64,000 nucleotides of DNA from Enorma burkinafasonensis. Its GTDB lineage: Bacteria; Actinomycetota; Coriobacteriia; Coriobacteriales; Coriobacteriaceae. The translations under genes and the position numbers were made by a program. Under the pieces are notes generated by a model that saw only the letters and a list, made by a program, of their open reading frames with translations, was not told the DNA's origin and searched no databases. Positions 46,164 through 55,939 of the stretch are shown one piece after another (position 1 is the first letter of the stretch; each line of letters begins with the position of its first letter). Where the stretch lies: the NCBI RefSeq assembly GCF_902150035.1, contig NZ_LR597508.1, positions 1 to 64,000 on the forward strand, written 5' to 3'.

Positions 46164-46328
46164 TCAAGTTTGTTTCGAGATGCGAAACACTTTAGCAAAA
46201 TAAAGCAATTCTTCGGGTTCGGCTCCCCAACTGCGACGGGGACGGCTACACTTATTGACACTGTGACAGCTACGGCATCCGCCCGTGGCGTCGCGGGGGA
46301 ATGTCGTCCCAAGGATAAGGGGGCTAAT

Positions 46329-47942
46329 ATGTCCATCATGGAGATGTCGCGCCGTCGCTTCGTCGAGGCCATGGGCGCGGTCAGTGTTCTCGGCGCCACC
46401 GGTCTGGCCGGCTGCGGCAGCCAGCGCGCCAGCGAGGCGGGCTCCGGTTCCGGTTCCGCCAGCGGTATCGCCGATACCATCACCTTCGCCCAGGGTGCCG
46501 ACCCGCGCGGTCTCGACCCCGCCTACGTCGACGACGGCGAGTCCGCGAAGGTCATGTCCAACATCTACGACACCGTGCTGCGCTACGACGTAGAGACCTG
46601 CGACGTGCTCCCGAGCCTCGGCGAGATGCCCGAGATCTCCGAGGACGGCCTCACCTACACCTTCAAGATCCGCGAGGGCGTGAAGTTCCACGACGGCACG
46701 GACTGCGACGCCGCCGCCATCGTGACCTCGATCACCCGCCAGCTCGAGCCGCAGCGCACCGAGGACATGCCGTACGCGTCCTTCGTGTTCGGCTCCGAGG
46801 ACACCAACACCGGCATCGCCTCCATCGAGGCCCCCGATGCCACCACGCTCGTCATCACCCTGCGCGCCCCGTCGACGCCGTTCATCAAGAACATGGCGAT
46901 GACCCTCGCCGCGCCCATCGTGGCCCCGTCCTCCATCGAGGCCGGCGACTCCAACGAGAACCCCATCGGTTCCGGTCCCTACAAGTTCGTCTCCTGGACC
47001 AAGGGCGACAGCATCGTGCTCGAGGCCAACGAGGACTACTGGGACGAGGAGCGCATGCCGCAGACCAAGAACGCGGTGTTCCGCATCATCGCCGAGAACT
47101 CCTCGCGCGTGACGGCCCTGAACAACGGCGAGGTCGACATGATCGACGGCATCGACGCCTCCGTGGTCGACACGATCACCGACGCCGGCAACGAGCTGTT
47201 CGACGAGGACGGCATGAACATCAACTACATGGCGTTCCGCAACGACTCCGGTGTCTTCACCGACATCGAGGCCCGTCGCGCCTTCTGCCAGGCGGTGAAC
47301 GTCGAGGAGATGGTCCAGAGCCTGTACGGCGACTACGCGGGCGTCGCGAACTCCGTCATGCCGCTGTGGATGGCCCCCTATGACGAGGACATCCAGCAGA
47401 CCGCCTACGACCCCGAGGCCGCCAAGGCCAAGTTCGCCGAGCTGGGCATCACGAGCTGCACCATGCTCACCTACACCAACGTGCGCCCCTACAACTCCAT
47501 CGGCGGCCAGCCGCTCGCCGAGGCCATCCAGGGCTACCTGCGCGACGCCGGCGTCGAGATGGAGATCGTCTCCTACGACTGGACGACCTACAAGACCAAG
47601 GTCGAGACCGACGCCTTCGACTGCTGCCTGTACGGCTGGGTCGGCGACAACGGCGACCCCGACAACTTCATGAACCTGCTTTCCGACGAGAGCGTGTCCA
47701 TGAACGTCGGCCGCTTCCGCAACGAGGAGTACAACGCGCTCATCCAGCAGGGCCTCGAGACGCCCGACGGCGATGACCGCGACGCGATCTACAAGCAGTG
47801 CGAGCAGATGGTCGCCGACCAGATGCCGTGGATGCTCATCAGCCACTCCAAGAACCTCGCCGCGTACGCGCCGACTATCAACAACTTCTACTATCACCCG
47901 ACGGGAGTAGTGCACCTGGAGCTCATCACTAAGACCGCCTAG
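46329..47942 (+). CDS. Oligopeptide/dipeptide ABC importer, substrate-binding lipoprotein
   Basis: A 537-residue SBP_bac_5 protein. The N-terminus combines a twin-arginine-like motif (SRRRFVEAMG, residues 7-16) with a lipobox (GLAGC, Cys29), suggesting a Tat- or Sec-exported lipoprotein. Family features: FAQGADPRGLDPAYVDDGES, EDGLTYTFKIREGVKFHDGT, the GSGPYKFVSW motif and YGWVGDNGDPDNF. It captures peptides (or a related ligand such as nickel or glutathione, not decidable here). ATG at 46329 behind AAGGGGG. A hairpin before the permease gene would lower downstream expression, as is usual for binding proteins. Confidence 0.92.
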   Translation: MSIMEMSRRRFVEAMGAVSVLGATGLAGCGSQRASEAGSGSGSASGIADTITFAQGADPRGLDPAYVDDGESAKVMSNIYDTVLRYDVETCDVLPSLGEMPEISEDGLTYTFKIREGVKFHDGTDCDAAAIVTSITRQLEPQRTEDMPYASFVFGSEDTNTGIASIEAPDATTLVITLRAPSTPFIKNMAMTLAAPIVAPSSIEAGDSNENPIGSGPYKFVSWTKGDSIVLEANEDYWDEERMPQTKNAVFRIIAENSSRVTALNNGEVDMIDGIDASVVDTITDAGNELFDEDGMNINYMAFRNDSGVFTDIEARRAFCQAVNVEEMVQSLYGDYAGVANSVMPLWMAPYDEDIQQTAYDPEAAKAKFAELGITSCTMLTYTNVRPYNSIGGQPLAEAIQGYLRDAGVEMEIVSYDWTTYKTKVETDAFDCCLYGWVGDNGDPDNFMNLLSDESVSMNVGRFRNEEYNALIQQGLETPDGDDRDAIYKQCEQMVADQMPWMLISHSKNLAAYAPTINNFYYHPTGVVHLELITKTA

Positions 47943-47991
47943 GTTTTGGCATCGCGGGGCGAACGCGTATAATTGTTAGTGTTTAACTGCT

Positions 47992-48025
47992 AAAACGGGG
48001 CCGGGCGCCTTGCCCGGCCCGTTTT
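47992..48025 (+). terminator. Attenuating hairpin between binding protein and permeases
   Basis: aaaacggggccgggc (47992-48006) pairs with gcccggcccgtttt (48012-48025) with one bulged G, ending in TTTT. It likely sets high binding-protein to permease ratios. Confidence 0.75.
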
Positions 48026-48083
48026 GGTGAAGGATGGAGCCGGTACCCGGTGCTGGCCCGGATAAGGAAAGGAGGTAGACGAC

Positions 48084-49100
48084 GTGCTGAAATACATCTT
48101 CAAGCGCATCTTGCTGGCGATCCCCGTCCTTCTGGGCGTGTCGATCCTGGTGTTCCTCATCATGCGCGTGTTCTCGGCCGACCCGGCGCCTGTCGTGCTC
48201 GGCCAGCATGCGACGGCCGAGGCCATGGAGGCATGGCGCGAGGCGAACGGGCTCAACGACCCGATCGTCGTGCAGTACTTCGACTTCCTCACGGGAGCGC
48301 TCACCGGAAACCTCGGTGAGAGCTACTACACCCACACCCCGGTGGTACAGGAGCTCATGAGCCGCTTCCCGGCGACTGTCGAGCTCGCGCTCGTCGCGAT
48401 CGTCATCGCGACGGTGGTCGGCATCGTCTTGGGCGTCGTCTCCGCGGTGCACAAGAACACGTTCATCGACGGCGTGTCGATGGTCTTCGCGCTCATCGGC
48501 GTGTCGATGCCCATCTTCTGGTCGGGCATCCTGATGATCATCCTGTTCGCCGGCGTCCTGCACGTGCTGCCCTCGTCGGGCCGCATCGACCCGTTGCTGG
48601 CGCCCGTGGGCGGCACGGGGCTCTACCTCATCGACACCCTGCTCTCGGGTGACTTCGAGGCCTTCGGCGACGCGCTGAGCCACATCATCCTGCCCGCGCT
48701 CGCGCTATCGCTGTACTCCATGGCGGTCATCACCCGCATGACCCGCTCGAGCATGCTCGATACCCTTAACGAGGACTATGTGCGCACCGCGCGCGCCAAG
48801 GGCCTGCGCCGCGGCCGCGTCAACCGGCACCACGCCCTGCGCAACGCGATGCTGCCCGTCACGACGGTCATCGGCCTGCAGCTGGGCAGCCTGCTCGGTG
48901 GCGCCATGCTCACCGAGACGGTCTTCGCCTGGCCGGGCATCGGCAAGTACGTGGTCGACTGCATCCTGAAGTCCGACTTCCCGGTGGTCCAGGGCGCGGT
49001 CCTGCTCATCGGTGTGATCTTCATCGTCATCAACCTGGTGGTCGACGTGATCTACGCCTATCTCGACCCGCGCATCAAGTACTCGCAGGAAGAGGGGTGA
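48084..49100 (+). CDS. dppB: Peptide ABC importer permease, DppB/OppB type
   Basis: A 338-residue permease with six membrane helices, N-terminal MLKYIFKRILLAIPVLLGVS typical of DppB/OppB, and the EAA cytoplasmic loop RTARAKGLRRGRVNRHHALRN (the contact for the ATPases). GTG start at 48084 behind AAGGAGGTAG. The next permease gene begins at its stop. Together with the DppC-type subunit it forms the translocation path. Confidence 0.93.
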   Translation: MLKYIFKRILLAIPVLLGVSILVFLIMRVFSADPAPVVLGQHATAEAMEAWREANGLNDPIVVQYFDFLTGALTGNLGESYYTHTPVVQELMSRFPATVELALVAIVIATVVGIVLGVVSAVHKNTFIDGVSMVFALIGVSMPIFWSGILMIILFAGVLHVLPSSGRIDPLLAPVGGTGLYLIDTLLSGDFEAFGDALSHIILPALALSLYSMAVITRMTRSSMLDTLNEDYVRTARAKGLRRGRVNRHHALRNAMLPVTTVIGLQLGSLLGGAMLTETVFAWPGIGKYVVDCILKSDFPVVQGAVLLIGVIFIVINLVVDVIYAYLDPRIKYSQEEG

Positions 49101-49105
49101 TCCAC

Positions 49106-50062
49106 ATGGCAGAGCTCATAAACGACGCGGCCGTGCTTCGCGAGGAGGAGCCCGCGCCCTCCCAGGTGCCGCCCGAGGCGCCCGAGGGCGGGCGCGCCGC
49201 CCAGAAGCCAGAGTCACTCTGGAAGGATATGTGGTACTCGCTCACGCAGAACAAGCCCGCCATGGTGAGCCTCGTGATCATCGCGCTTCTGGTGGTCATC
49301 GCCATCGTGACGGCGATCGCCCCCCAGGTGCTGCCCTGCGACCCGTACCAGCAGGACCTCTCGCAGTCGTTCCAGGGGCCCAGCGCCGAGCACTGGTTCG
49401 GCACCGACCAGCAGGGTCGCGACATCTTCAGCCGCATCCTCATCGGCAGCCAGATCTCGCTCACGGTCGGCCTGCTCTCGGTCGCGATCTCGCTCACGGT
49501 GGGCGTGGCGCTCGGCGCCATCGCCGGCTACAAGGGCGGCATCGTCGACACGATCATCATGCGCTTCATGGACATGATGCTCGCCATCCCGTCGATCTTG
49601 CTGGCCATCGCCTTCATGGCGGCGCTCGGCCGCGGCATCGACAAGGCGATCATCGCCATCGGCTTCGTCTCGATCCCCGAGTACGCGCGCATCGTGCGCA
49701 GCCAGATCCTCGCGGTCAAGCAGACCGACTACGTGGCGGCCGCGCGCGTGATCGGCGACTCCGACTTCACGATCATCTTCCGCCATGTGCTGCCCAACGT
49801 GCTGCCCTCGATCATCGTCCGCGCGACGCTCGGCATCTCGGGCGCCATCCTCGACGCGGCGGCGCTCGGCTTTCTGGGCCTGGGCGTGCAGCCGCCGGCG
49901 GCGGAGTGGGGCGACATGCTGGGCCGCGGCCGTAACTACATCTTCCGCGCGCCGCACGCGATGATCTTCCCCGGTCTCGCCATCACCATCACCGTGCTCG
50001 CGTTCAACCTGCTGGGTGACGGTATCCGCGACGCCTTCGACCCCAAAGCAAGGAAGCGGTGA
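49106..50062 (+). CDS. dppC: Peptide ABC importer permease, DppC/OppC type
   Basis: About 318 residues. A cytoplasmic N-terminus (1-35) precedes a first helix ([21 protein letters not shown]), a periplasmic segment with [16 protein letters not shown], the hallmark of DppC proteins, and five more helices. The EAA loop is [23 protein letters not shown] start at the ATG at 49106 with AGAGGGG upstream; a GTG at 49097 overlapping the previous stop is equally in frame. It pairs with DppB. Confidence 0.93.
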   Translation: MAELINDAAVLREEEPAPSQVPPEAPEGGRAAQKPESLWKDMWYSLTQNKPAMVSLVIIALLVVIAIVTAIAPQVLPCDPYQQDLSQSFQGPSAEHWFGTDQQGRDIFSRILIGSQISLTVGLLSVAISLTVGVALGAIAGYKGGIVDTIIMRFMDMMLAIPSILLAIAFMAALGRGIDKAIIAIGFVSIPEYARIVRSQILAVKQTDYVAAARVIGDSDFTIIFRHVLPNVLPSIIVRATLGISGAILDAAALGFLGLGVQPPAAEWGDMLGRGRNYIFRAPHAMIFPGLAITITVLAFNLLGDGIRDAFDPKARKR

Positions 50063-50067
50063 TACGC

Positions 50068-51117
<1,050 letters not shown>

Positions 51118-52221
51118 ATGGAAAACGAGACCCTGCTCGAGGTACAGCACCTCACCAAGAGCTTCGTCGCCGACAGCAACTTCTTCGGCAAGCCGACCTC
51201 GTTCGTGCAGGCCGTCGATGACGTGAGCTTCTCCATCAAGAAGGGCGAGGCCTTCGGCCTGGTCGGCGAGTCCGGCTGCGGCAAGAGCACCATCGGCAAG
51301 ATGCTCGTCGGCCTGCTCAAGCCCACGAGCGGCAAGATCATCTTCGAGGGGCGCGACATCACCGCGCTGCCGCACAAGGAGCGCCGCAAGCTCTGCAGCG
51401 ATATCCAGCTCATCTTCCAGGACCCGTACGCGAGCCTGAACCCGCGCATGACGATCGGGCAGATCGTGGCGGAGCCCATCAAGACCAACAGGCTCCTGCC
51501 CGCAGACAAGATCGACGCGCGCGTGGACGAGCTGCTCGAGCGCGTGGGCTTGGCGAGCTACATGAAGAACCGCTACCCGCACGAGTTCTCCGGCGGCCAG
51601 CGCCAGCGCGTGGGCATCGCCCGCGCCCTCGCGGTGAACCCCAAGCTCATCGTCTGCGACGAGCCGGTCTCCGCACTCGACGTGTCCATCCAGGCGCAGG
51701 TGCTGAACCTGCTTGACGACCTCAAGGACCAGTTCGGCCTCACGTACCTGTTCATCGCCCACGGCCTGAACGTCGTGAAGCACATCTCGGACCGCGTGGG
51801 CGTCATGTACCTCGGTCGTCTGATGGAGATCGCGCCCAAGAACTCGCTCTACCACGAGCCGCTCTGCCCGTACACGCAGGCGCTGCTCTCGGCGATCCCG
51901 AGCCCCAACCCGCACCTGCAGCGCAAGCGCATCATCCTGGAGGGCGACGTGCCGAGCCCCATCGACCCGCCGGCGGGCTGCCGCTTCGCGGGCCGCTGCT
52001 TCGCGAAGGTCGGCGCCTGCGAGGTGGGCGCCCCCGACCTCACCGAGGTCCTGCCCAACCACATGTGCGCGTGCCATCGCTACGCGAACGTGGCCGAGGA
52101 GGACGTCCTGCGTGTCGCCCGCGGGCTGCAGTACGACGCGGCGCGCCCGACCTACGGCCGCGGCAAGGTCGACGTGAACGCCGACCCCGTGGTGGCCGCG
52201 AAGAAGAAGGCCGCCGAGTAG
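51118..52221 (+). CDS. dppF: Peptide ABC importer ATPase, DppF/OppF type
   Basis: A 367-residue ATPase: Walker A GESGCGKST, Q-loop IFQDPYASLNPRM, signature FSGGQRQRVGIARAL, Walker B LIVCDEPVSALDVS and the family C-terminus (PSPIDPPAGCRFAGRCFAKV). It follows DppD directly (stop and ATG adjacent), with AGGAGG inside the end of dppD. Last gene of the importer operon; a hairpin terminator follows. Confidence 0.94.
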   Translation: MENETLLEVQHLTKSFVADSNFFGKPTSFVQAVDDVSFSIKKGEAFGLVGESGCGKSTIGKMLVGLLKPTSGKIIFEGRDITALPHKERRKLCSDIQLIFQDPYASLNPRMTIGQIVAEPIKTNRLLPADKIDARVDELLERVGLASYMKNRYPHEFSGGQRQRVGIARALAVNPKLIVCDEPVSALDVSIQAQVLNLLDDLKDQFGLTYLFIAHGLNVVKHISDRVGVMYLGRLMEIAPKNSLYHEPLCPYTQALLSAIPSPNPHLQRKRIILEGDVPSPIDPPAGCRFAGRCFAKVGACEVGAPDLTEVLPNHMCACHRYANVAEEDVLRVARGLQYDAARPTYGRGKVDVNADPVVAAKKKAAE

Positions 52222-52267
52222 CGCAGGGGCGCGACGCCCCGCCGGCGTCCTGCCGTCCGATTCGAGC

Positions 52268-52305
52268 AAGCGGGCCTCTGCCTCCGATGGGGTAGGGGCC
52301 CGCTT
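52268..52305 (+). terminator. Terminator of the peptide importer operon
   Basis: aagcgggcc (52268-52276) pairs with ggcccgctt (52297-52305), followed by a weak cgtcgt tail. Confidence 0.65.
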
Positions 52306-52321
52306 CGTCGTGCGGGGGCGC

Positions 52322-52520
52322 AGGGTGGCGGCATGCGACGGCATCCGACACTATGGGCGCATCCGCAAATCAATCGACCTCGCGCATCCACAAGCGTGCG
52401 CCTGCGATCCGACCGATTTGCGCGCGTTCACGAGGGCGTGCCTGCAATCCGATTGATTTATGCATGTCCATGAAACCTATCTGCAATTCGATGAAAAAGT
52501 GCATGGATTATGCCGTTCAT
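52322..52520. repeat. Degenerate ~40-bp tandem repeats
   Basis: Units begin near 52362 (tccgcaaatcaatcgac), 52401 (cctgcgatccgaccgattt), 52441 (cctgcaatccgattgattt) and 52480 (tctgcaattcgatgaaaaa), spaced 39-40 bp with decreasing similarity. They are AT-richer than the surroundings and have no coding frame I can support. Confidence 0.55.
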
Positions 52521-52854
52521 TGGTTGATCGAATTGCGCAGTAGATGCCTAAGTTCTATAAAACACCAGCTAGGCGCTTTGCTCAATTTCCTCCCCTCGGA
52601 GTGCTTTTGTTCATTTTTCAATCGAATGGTATCAGGTGCAACTCGCTGTTCAAATGAACTGCGAATGGCGCTATTTCTGCAACTCGCTCTTCAAATGAAT
52701 GGTGAATTGCAGGCGTCCGTTGCGCTCGCATGGTGCGGGGGGCATGGCTGCCGAAAGGAGGGGCGCGCGACCTCGCCGGCGCTCGTCGGTCGCTCCGCGC
52801 AGGCCACGCGCATGCCGGTTGCCCCAAGGCGGCAGCGAGCCGACCCAAAGCAAA
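52521..52854. other. Gene-free stretch with a second ~41-bp direct repeat
   Basis: gcaactcgctgttcaaatga (about 52637) recurs as gcaactcgctcttcaaatga (about 52678), 41 bp away, continuing as gaa(c/t)tgcgaatgg-like sequence. It may be a further decayed part of the array to its left. No gene is supportable here. Confidence 0.45.
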
Positions 52855-52948
52855 ACGGGCCTCCCGCCTGCGTTGAGGCGAAAAGCCCGTGTCACGGTTG
52901 GTGGAGCTGGATAGCAAAAGGGCGAACCCTCCAGCGAGAAGTTCGCCC
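52855..52948 (-). terminator. Two hairpins downstream of ssrA (minus strand)
   Basis: gggcgaac/gttcgccc (52920-52927 and 52941-52948), followed on the minus strand by TTTT, is a standard intrinsic terminator just after the tmRNA. A second, acgggc/gcccgt (52855-52860 and 52885-52890), followed on the minus strand by ttttgcttt, may act as backup. Confidence 0.75.
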
Positions 52949-52958
52949 AATTCTCTTG

Positions 52959-53326
52959 TGGTGGAGCCGCGGAGAATCGAACTCCGGTCCACGAAAGCCC
53001 CCTGATCGGCATCTCCAGGCTCAGTCGCTGGTTTAGTCTCGGACGCCTTGCGCGCAGCGACACGCTCGCGGCGTCCCAACCGGTTCGGTCTTAGCCCATA
53101 CCATACCGATCACGTGCATGGGAGCATTCCCCTGAAATGACACCGCGCCCGGGGCGGGGAACTCCCGGGTTTGGCGTGCCGCTAATTAATTAAGCAGCAA
53201 GAGCCAGCTGGGGCTCGTAAGAAGAATTCTTGTCAATTCTTTTTGACAGCACCCCTGTTTAACGTGGCGAGGAGACCACGGCCTGCTTCCTCTCTCAGAG
53301 CTATCGCGTCGAAACCAGTCGGCCCC
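52959..53326 (-). ncRNA. ssrA: Transfer-messenger RNA (tmRNA)
   Basis: The 5' end on the minus strand reads ggggccgactggtttcgacg (53326 down), the conserved tmRNA start. The 3' end has the T-arm ggagttcgattctcc and cggctccacca, and the 5' ggggccg pairs with cggctcc as acceptor stem. About 92 nt in, an open frame gives a tag ending in stop TAA: DKNSSYEPQLALAA, with the LALAA-type degradation signal. The exact resume codon may be one codon earlier. It is a one-piece tmRNA of about 368 nt that rescues stalled ribosomes with SmpB. It ends in two terminator hairpins. Confidence 0.92.
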
Positions 53327-53445
53327 GAAGGCGGTCTGGCGGACCCGCGGCGCATGCCGCCGGTCCTGCTCGACCTGTCAAGGTACCCACCGCCCGCGCG
53401 GTGTGGACATGCAGCATACCACTGCCGCCCGGCGCGCTCAAGCTC

Positions 53446-54738
53446 TTACCCGTTTTGCCGCAGCCTATGCGCGAGGGCGCCGGCGAGCAGGTCGACGTCC
53501 TCGGTGGCGCAGATGAGCGGGGGCAGGAACCGGAGCGTGCGCGCGCCGGTTGCATTGACCACGAAGCCGTCGTCGAGGAGCGCCGCCACGACATCGTGCG
53601 CATCGCCCGCCTCGGGCGCGAGGTCGCACCCGATCATGAGGCCGCGCCCGCGCACCTCGGTGACGCCGGGGACGGCGCGCAGGCGCTGCATGAGGTAGCC
53701 GCCCACCTCGGCGGCGCGCTCGCCGTAGGCGTCGAGCACGAGCTCGCAGAGCACGGCCTCGGCAGCGGCCATGGCGAGGTCGCTCCCGCCGAAGGTCGAG
53801 CCGTGGTCGCCCGGCCGGAACGCCTCGGCAACCTCGCGGCGCGCCACGCAGGCGCCGACGGGCACGCCGCCGGCGAGCCCCTTGGCGAGGCTCATGATGT
53901 CGGCCTCGATGCCGAGCGTCTGGATCGCGAACGGCGCGCCGCAGCGGAAGATGCCCGCTTGGACCTCGTCGGAGATGAGCACGCCGCCCACACCGTGCAC
54001 GAGCTCGTCTGCCTTGCGGACGAACTCCCCGGTGAGGGGATGCACGCCGCTCTCGCCCTGGATGGGCTCGATGAGGACGGCGCAGATCTTGGAGCCGTTC
54101 GCGTCGAAGATGGCGCCGAGCTCGTCGAGGTCGTTGGGCGTGCAGGCGATGAAGCCGCCCGGCAGGGGCCGGAAGGGATCCTGCAGGCGGTCCTGCATGG
54201 TCGCGGCCAGCGTCTCGAGCGTGCGCCCGTGAAAGCCGCCGCGCAGGCACACGACCGTGTCGCCGCCGTTGCCCGTGCGGCGCGCGTAGAGCCGGGCGAG
54301 TTTGAGGGAGCATTCGTTCGCCTCGGCCCCGGAGTTCGCGAAGAAGGTCTGCCAGACCTGCTCGCCCTCTTCCGCCCGCGCGGCCTCCTCGATCGCGTGG
54401 GCATCGCCCGAGCGCAGGGCCCGCGCGAGGGCGCCCGCGCCCGCCATGTCGCCCATCGCGAGCTTGGAGAGCAGGGCGGCGACCTCGGCTCGGTGCGCGA
54501 TGTGGTAGTAGTTCGAGACGTGCAGGAGCCGCTCGGCCTGGCGTTCGATCGCCTCGACGAGGACGGGGTGGCCGTGCCCGAGGCAGCAGACGCCGATGCC
54601 GGCGAGGAAATCGAGGTACTCCCTGCCGGTGTCGTCGTAGAGCCTCATGCCCGCGCCGCGGGTGAACATGACGGGCAGGCGGCCGAAGGTGTGCATGATG
54701 TAGGTGTCGTCGAGGTGCTGCTGCTGTGCGAGGTCCAT
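53446..54738 (-). CDS. argD: Acetylornithine aminotransferase
   Basis: A 430-residue class III PLP transaminase. The start is DLAQQQHLDDTYIMHTFGRL. Motifs: FANSGAEANECSLKLAR, GGFHGRTLETLAAT, SDEVQAGIFRCG (PLP-ring Asp) and MSLAKGLAGGVPVGA with the Schiff-base Lys. It converts N-acetylglutamate semialdehyde to N-acetylornithine in arginine synthesis. ATG at 54738 after CAGGAACC; upstream in-frame sequence is low-complexity and not conserved-looking. It is the last gene of the argCJBD cluster. A small insertion-like segment around SGDAHAIEEAARAEE is unusual. Confidence 0.93.
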   Translation of the reverse strand: MDLAQQQHLDDTYIMHTFGRLPVMFTRGAGMRLYDDTGREYLDFLAGIGVCCLGHGHPVLVEAIERQAERLLHVSNYYHIAHRAEVAALLSKLAMGDMAGAGALARALRSGDAHAIEEAARAEEGEQVWQTFFANSGAEANECSLKLARLYARRTGNGGDTVVCLRGGFHGRTLETLAATMQDRLQDPFRPLPGGFIACTPNDLDELGAIFDANGSKICAVLIEPIQGESGVHPLTGEFVRKADELVHGVGGVLISDEVQAGIFRCGAPFAIQTLGIEADIMSLAKGLAGGVPVGACVARREVAEAFRPGDHGSTFGGSDLAMAAAEAVLCELVLDAYGERAAEVGGYLMQRLRAVPGVTEVRGRGLMIGCDLAPEAGDAHDVVAALLDDGFVVNATGARTLRFLPPLICATEDVDLLAGALAHRLRQNG

Positions 54739-54837
54739 GGAGGGTTCCTGTCTCTTTGCGGTGGGGGAGGGTGCGGGCGAGGGCTGGTTGCGGGCCGCGG
54801 CGGAGGTGCGGGGCACGGCGGATGTGGCCGCCGCGCG

Positions 54838-55818
54838 TCACGCGACGGGTACCGGCCCGTCCTCTGCGACGTCCTGCGAGAGGCGCGCCGCGAAGGGCCC
54901 CACGGGATGCGGGTGCCGGTCGAACTCGTAAGCCTCGGGCGTGGCGTGCATCACGGTCCCGATGCCGGCGTCGGTGAGGAGCTCGAGCAGCAGCGCGTGC
55001 GGGGTCGTGCCGTTGATGATATGGGCGCGGAAAACCCCATGGCGCAGCGCGTGCGCGCAGGAGCGGAGCTTGGGGATCATGCCCTTCGCGGCCGTGCCCC
55101 CCGCGAGCAGTGCCTCGGTCTCCTCAAGCGTGAGGTTCGAGATGAGCGAGCCCTTGTCCTCGAAGTCGGCGTAGAGCCCGTCGACGTCGGTGAGGAAGAT
55201 GACCTTGTGCGCACGGAGCGCGGCGGCGACATGGCCGGCGGCGACGTCGGCGTTGACGTTGAAGAAGCCCCCGTCATCGCCTTGGGCGACCGTCGCGACC
55301 ACGGGGATGTACTCGTTGTCGAGCAGGCATTCGAGGTAGTCGGCGTTCACCTGCACGATGTCCCCCACGCGCCCGAGCTCGGGGTCGAGCTGCGTGGCGA
55401 CGAGCGTCCCCGCGTCCGCGCCGGACACACCCACGGCCACGGTGCCGTGCCGGTTGAGGGCGGCGACGAGGTCGGAGTTGACCTTGCCCACGAGGACCTC
55501 GCGCGCTACCTCCATGACCTCGGGGGTGGTCACGCGCTGGCCGTGCGCGAACGTCACGGGAAGGTCGAGCTTGCGCGAGGCCTCGCTCACCGCGGAGCCG
55601 CCCCCGTGGACGATCACCACGCGCGCGCCGATGATCTTGAGCAGGAGGATGTCGCTCATCACGTCGTCGCGCAGGCGCTCGTCGACCATGGCGGCGCCGC
55701 CGTACTTGATGACGACCGTCTTGCCGGTGAGGTTCTTCACCCAGGGGAGGGTCTCGAAGAGCAGCTCGCCGACCTTCTCGTTGGCATGGGGGTCGGTGGT
55801 GTCGCGTGCGAATTTCAT
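54838..55818 (-). CDS. argB: Acetylglutamate kinase
   Basis: A 326-residue amino-acid kinase: NLTGKTVVIKYGGAAMVDE (Lys-Gly-Gly ATP site), VVIVHGGGSAVSEASRKL, VGVSGADAGTLVA and KVIFLTDVDGLY. The C-terminus GMIPKLRSCAHALRHGVFRAHI is typical. It makes N-acetylglutamyl phosphate, the second step of arginine synthesis, and in many bacteria it is feedback-inhibited by arginine. A C-terminal extension (GIGTVMHATPEAYEFDRHPH...) of about 40 residues is longer than usual. ATG at 55818 follows CCGGAAGGACC. Confidence 0.94.
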   Translation of the reverse strand: MKFARDTTDPHANEKVGELLFETLPWVKNLTGKTVVIKYGGAAMVDERLRDDVMSDILLLKIIGARVVIVHGGGSAVSEASRKLDLPVTFAHGQRVTTPEVMEVAREVLVGKVNSDLVAALNRHGTVAVGVSGADAGTLVATQLDPELGRVGDIVQVNADYLECLLDNEYIPVVATVAQGDDGGFFNVNADVAAGHVAAALRAHKVIFLTDVDGLYADFEDKGSLISNLTLEETEALLAGGTAAKGMIPKLRSCAHALRHGVFRAHIINGTTPHALLLELLTDAGIGTVMHATPEAYEFDRHPHPVGPFAARLSQDVAEDGPVPVA

Positions 55819-55939
55819 GGCGGTCCTTCCGGGATGGGGCGTTCGGGTTGAGCGGATCTGGCCGGGTGCGCGCGGCACCCGGCTCCGGGATGCGGGCCCC
55901 TTGTGGGCGGGACCGCGCTCCTATGGCTTGTACAGGGGG

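Noticed and set aside
52322-52520. CRISPR array
   Set aside because: The ~40-bp periodic units are similar across their whole length and decay gradually; there are no identical repeats with unique spacers and no cas genes.
52890-52920. Second tRNA-like 3' end near ctccacca on the minus strand
   Set aside because: No matching T arm or acceptor partner; the similarity is limited to a few bases beside the ssrA terminator.
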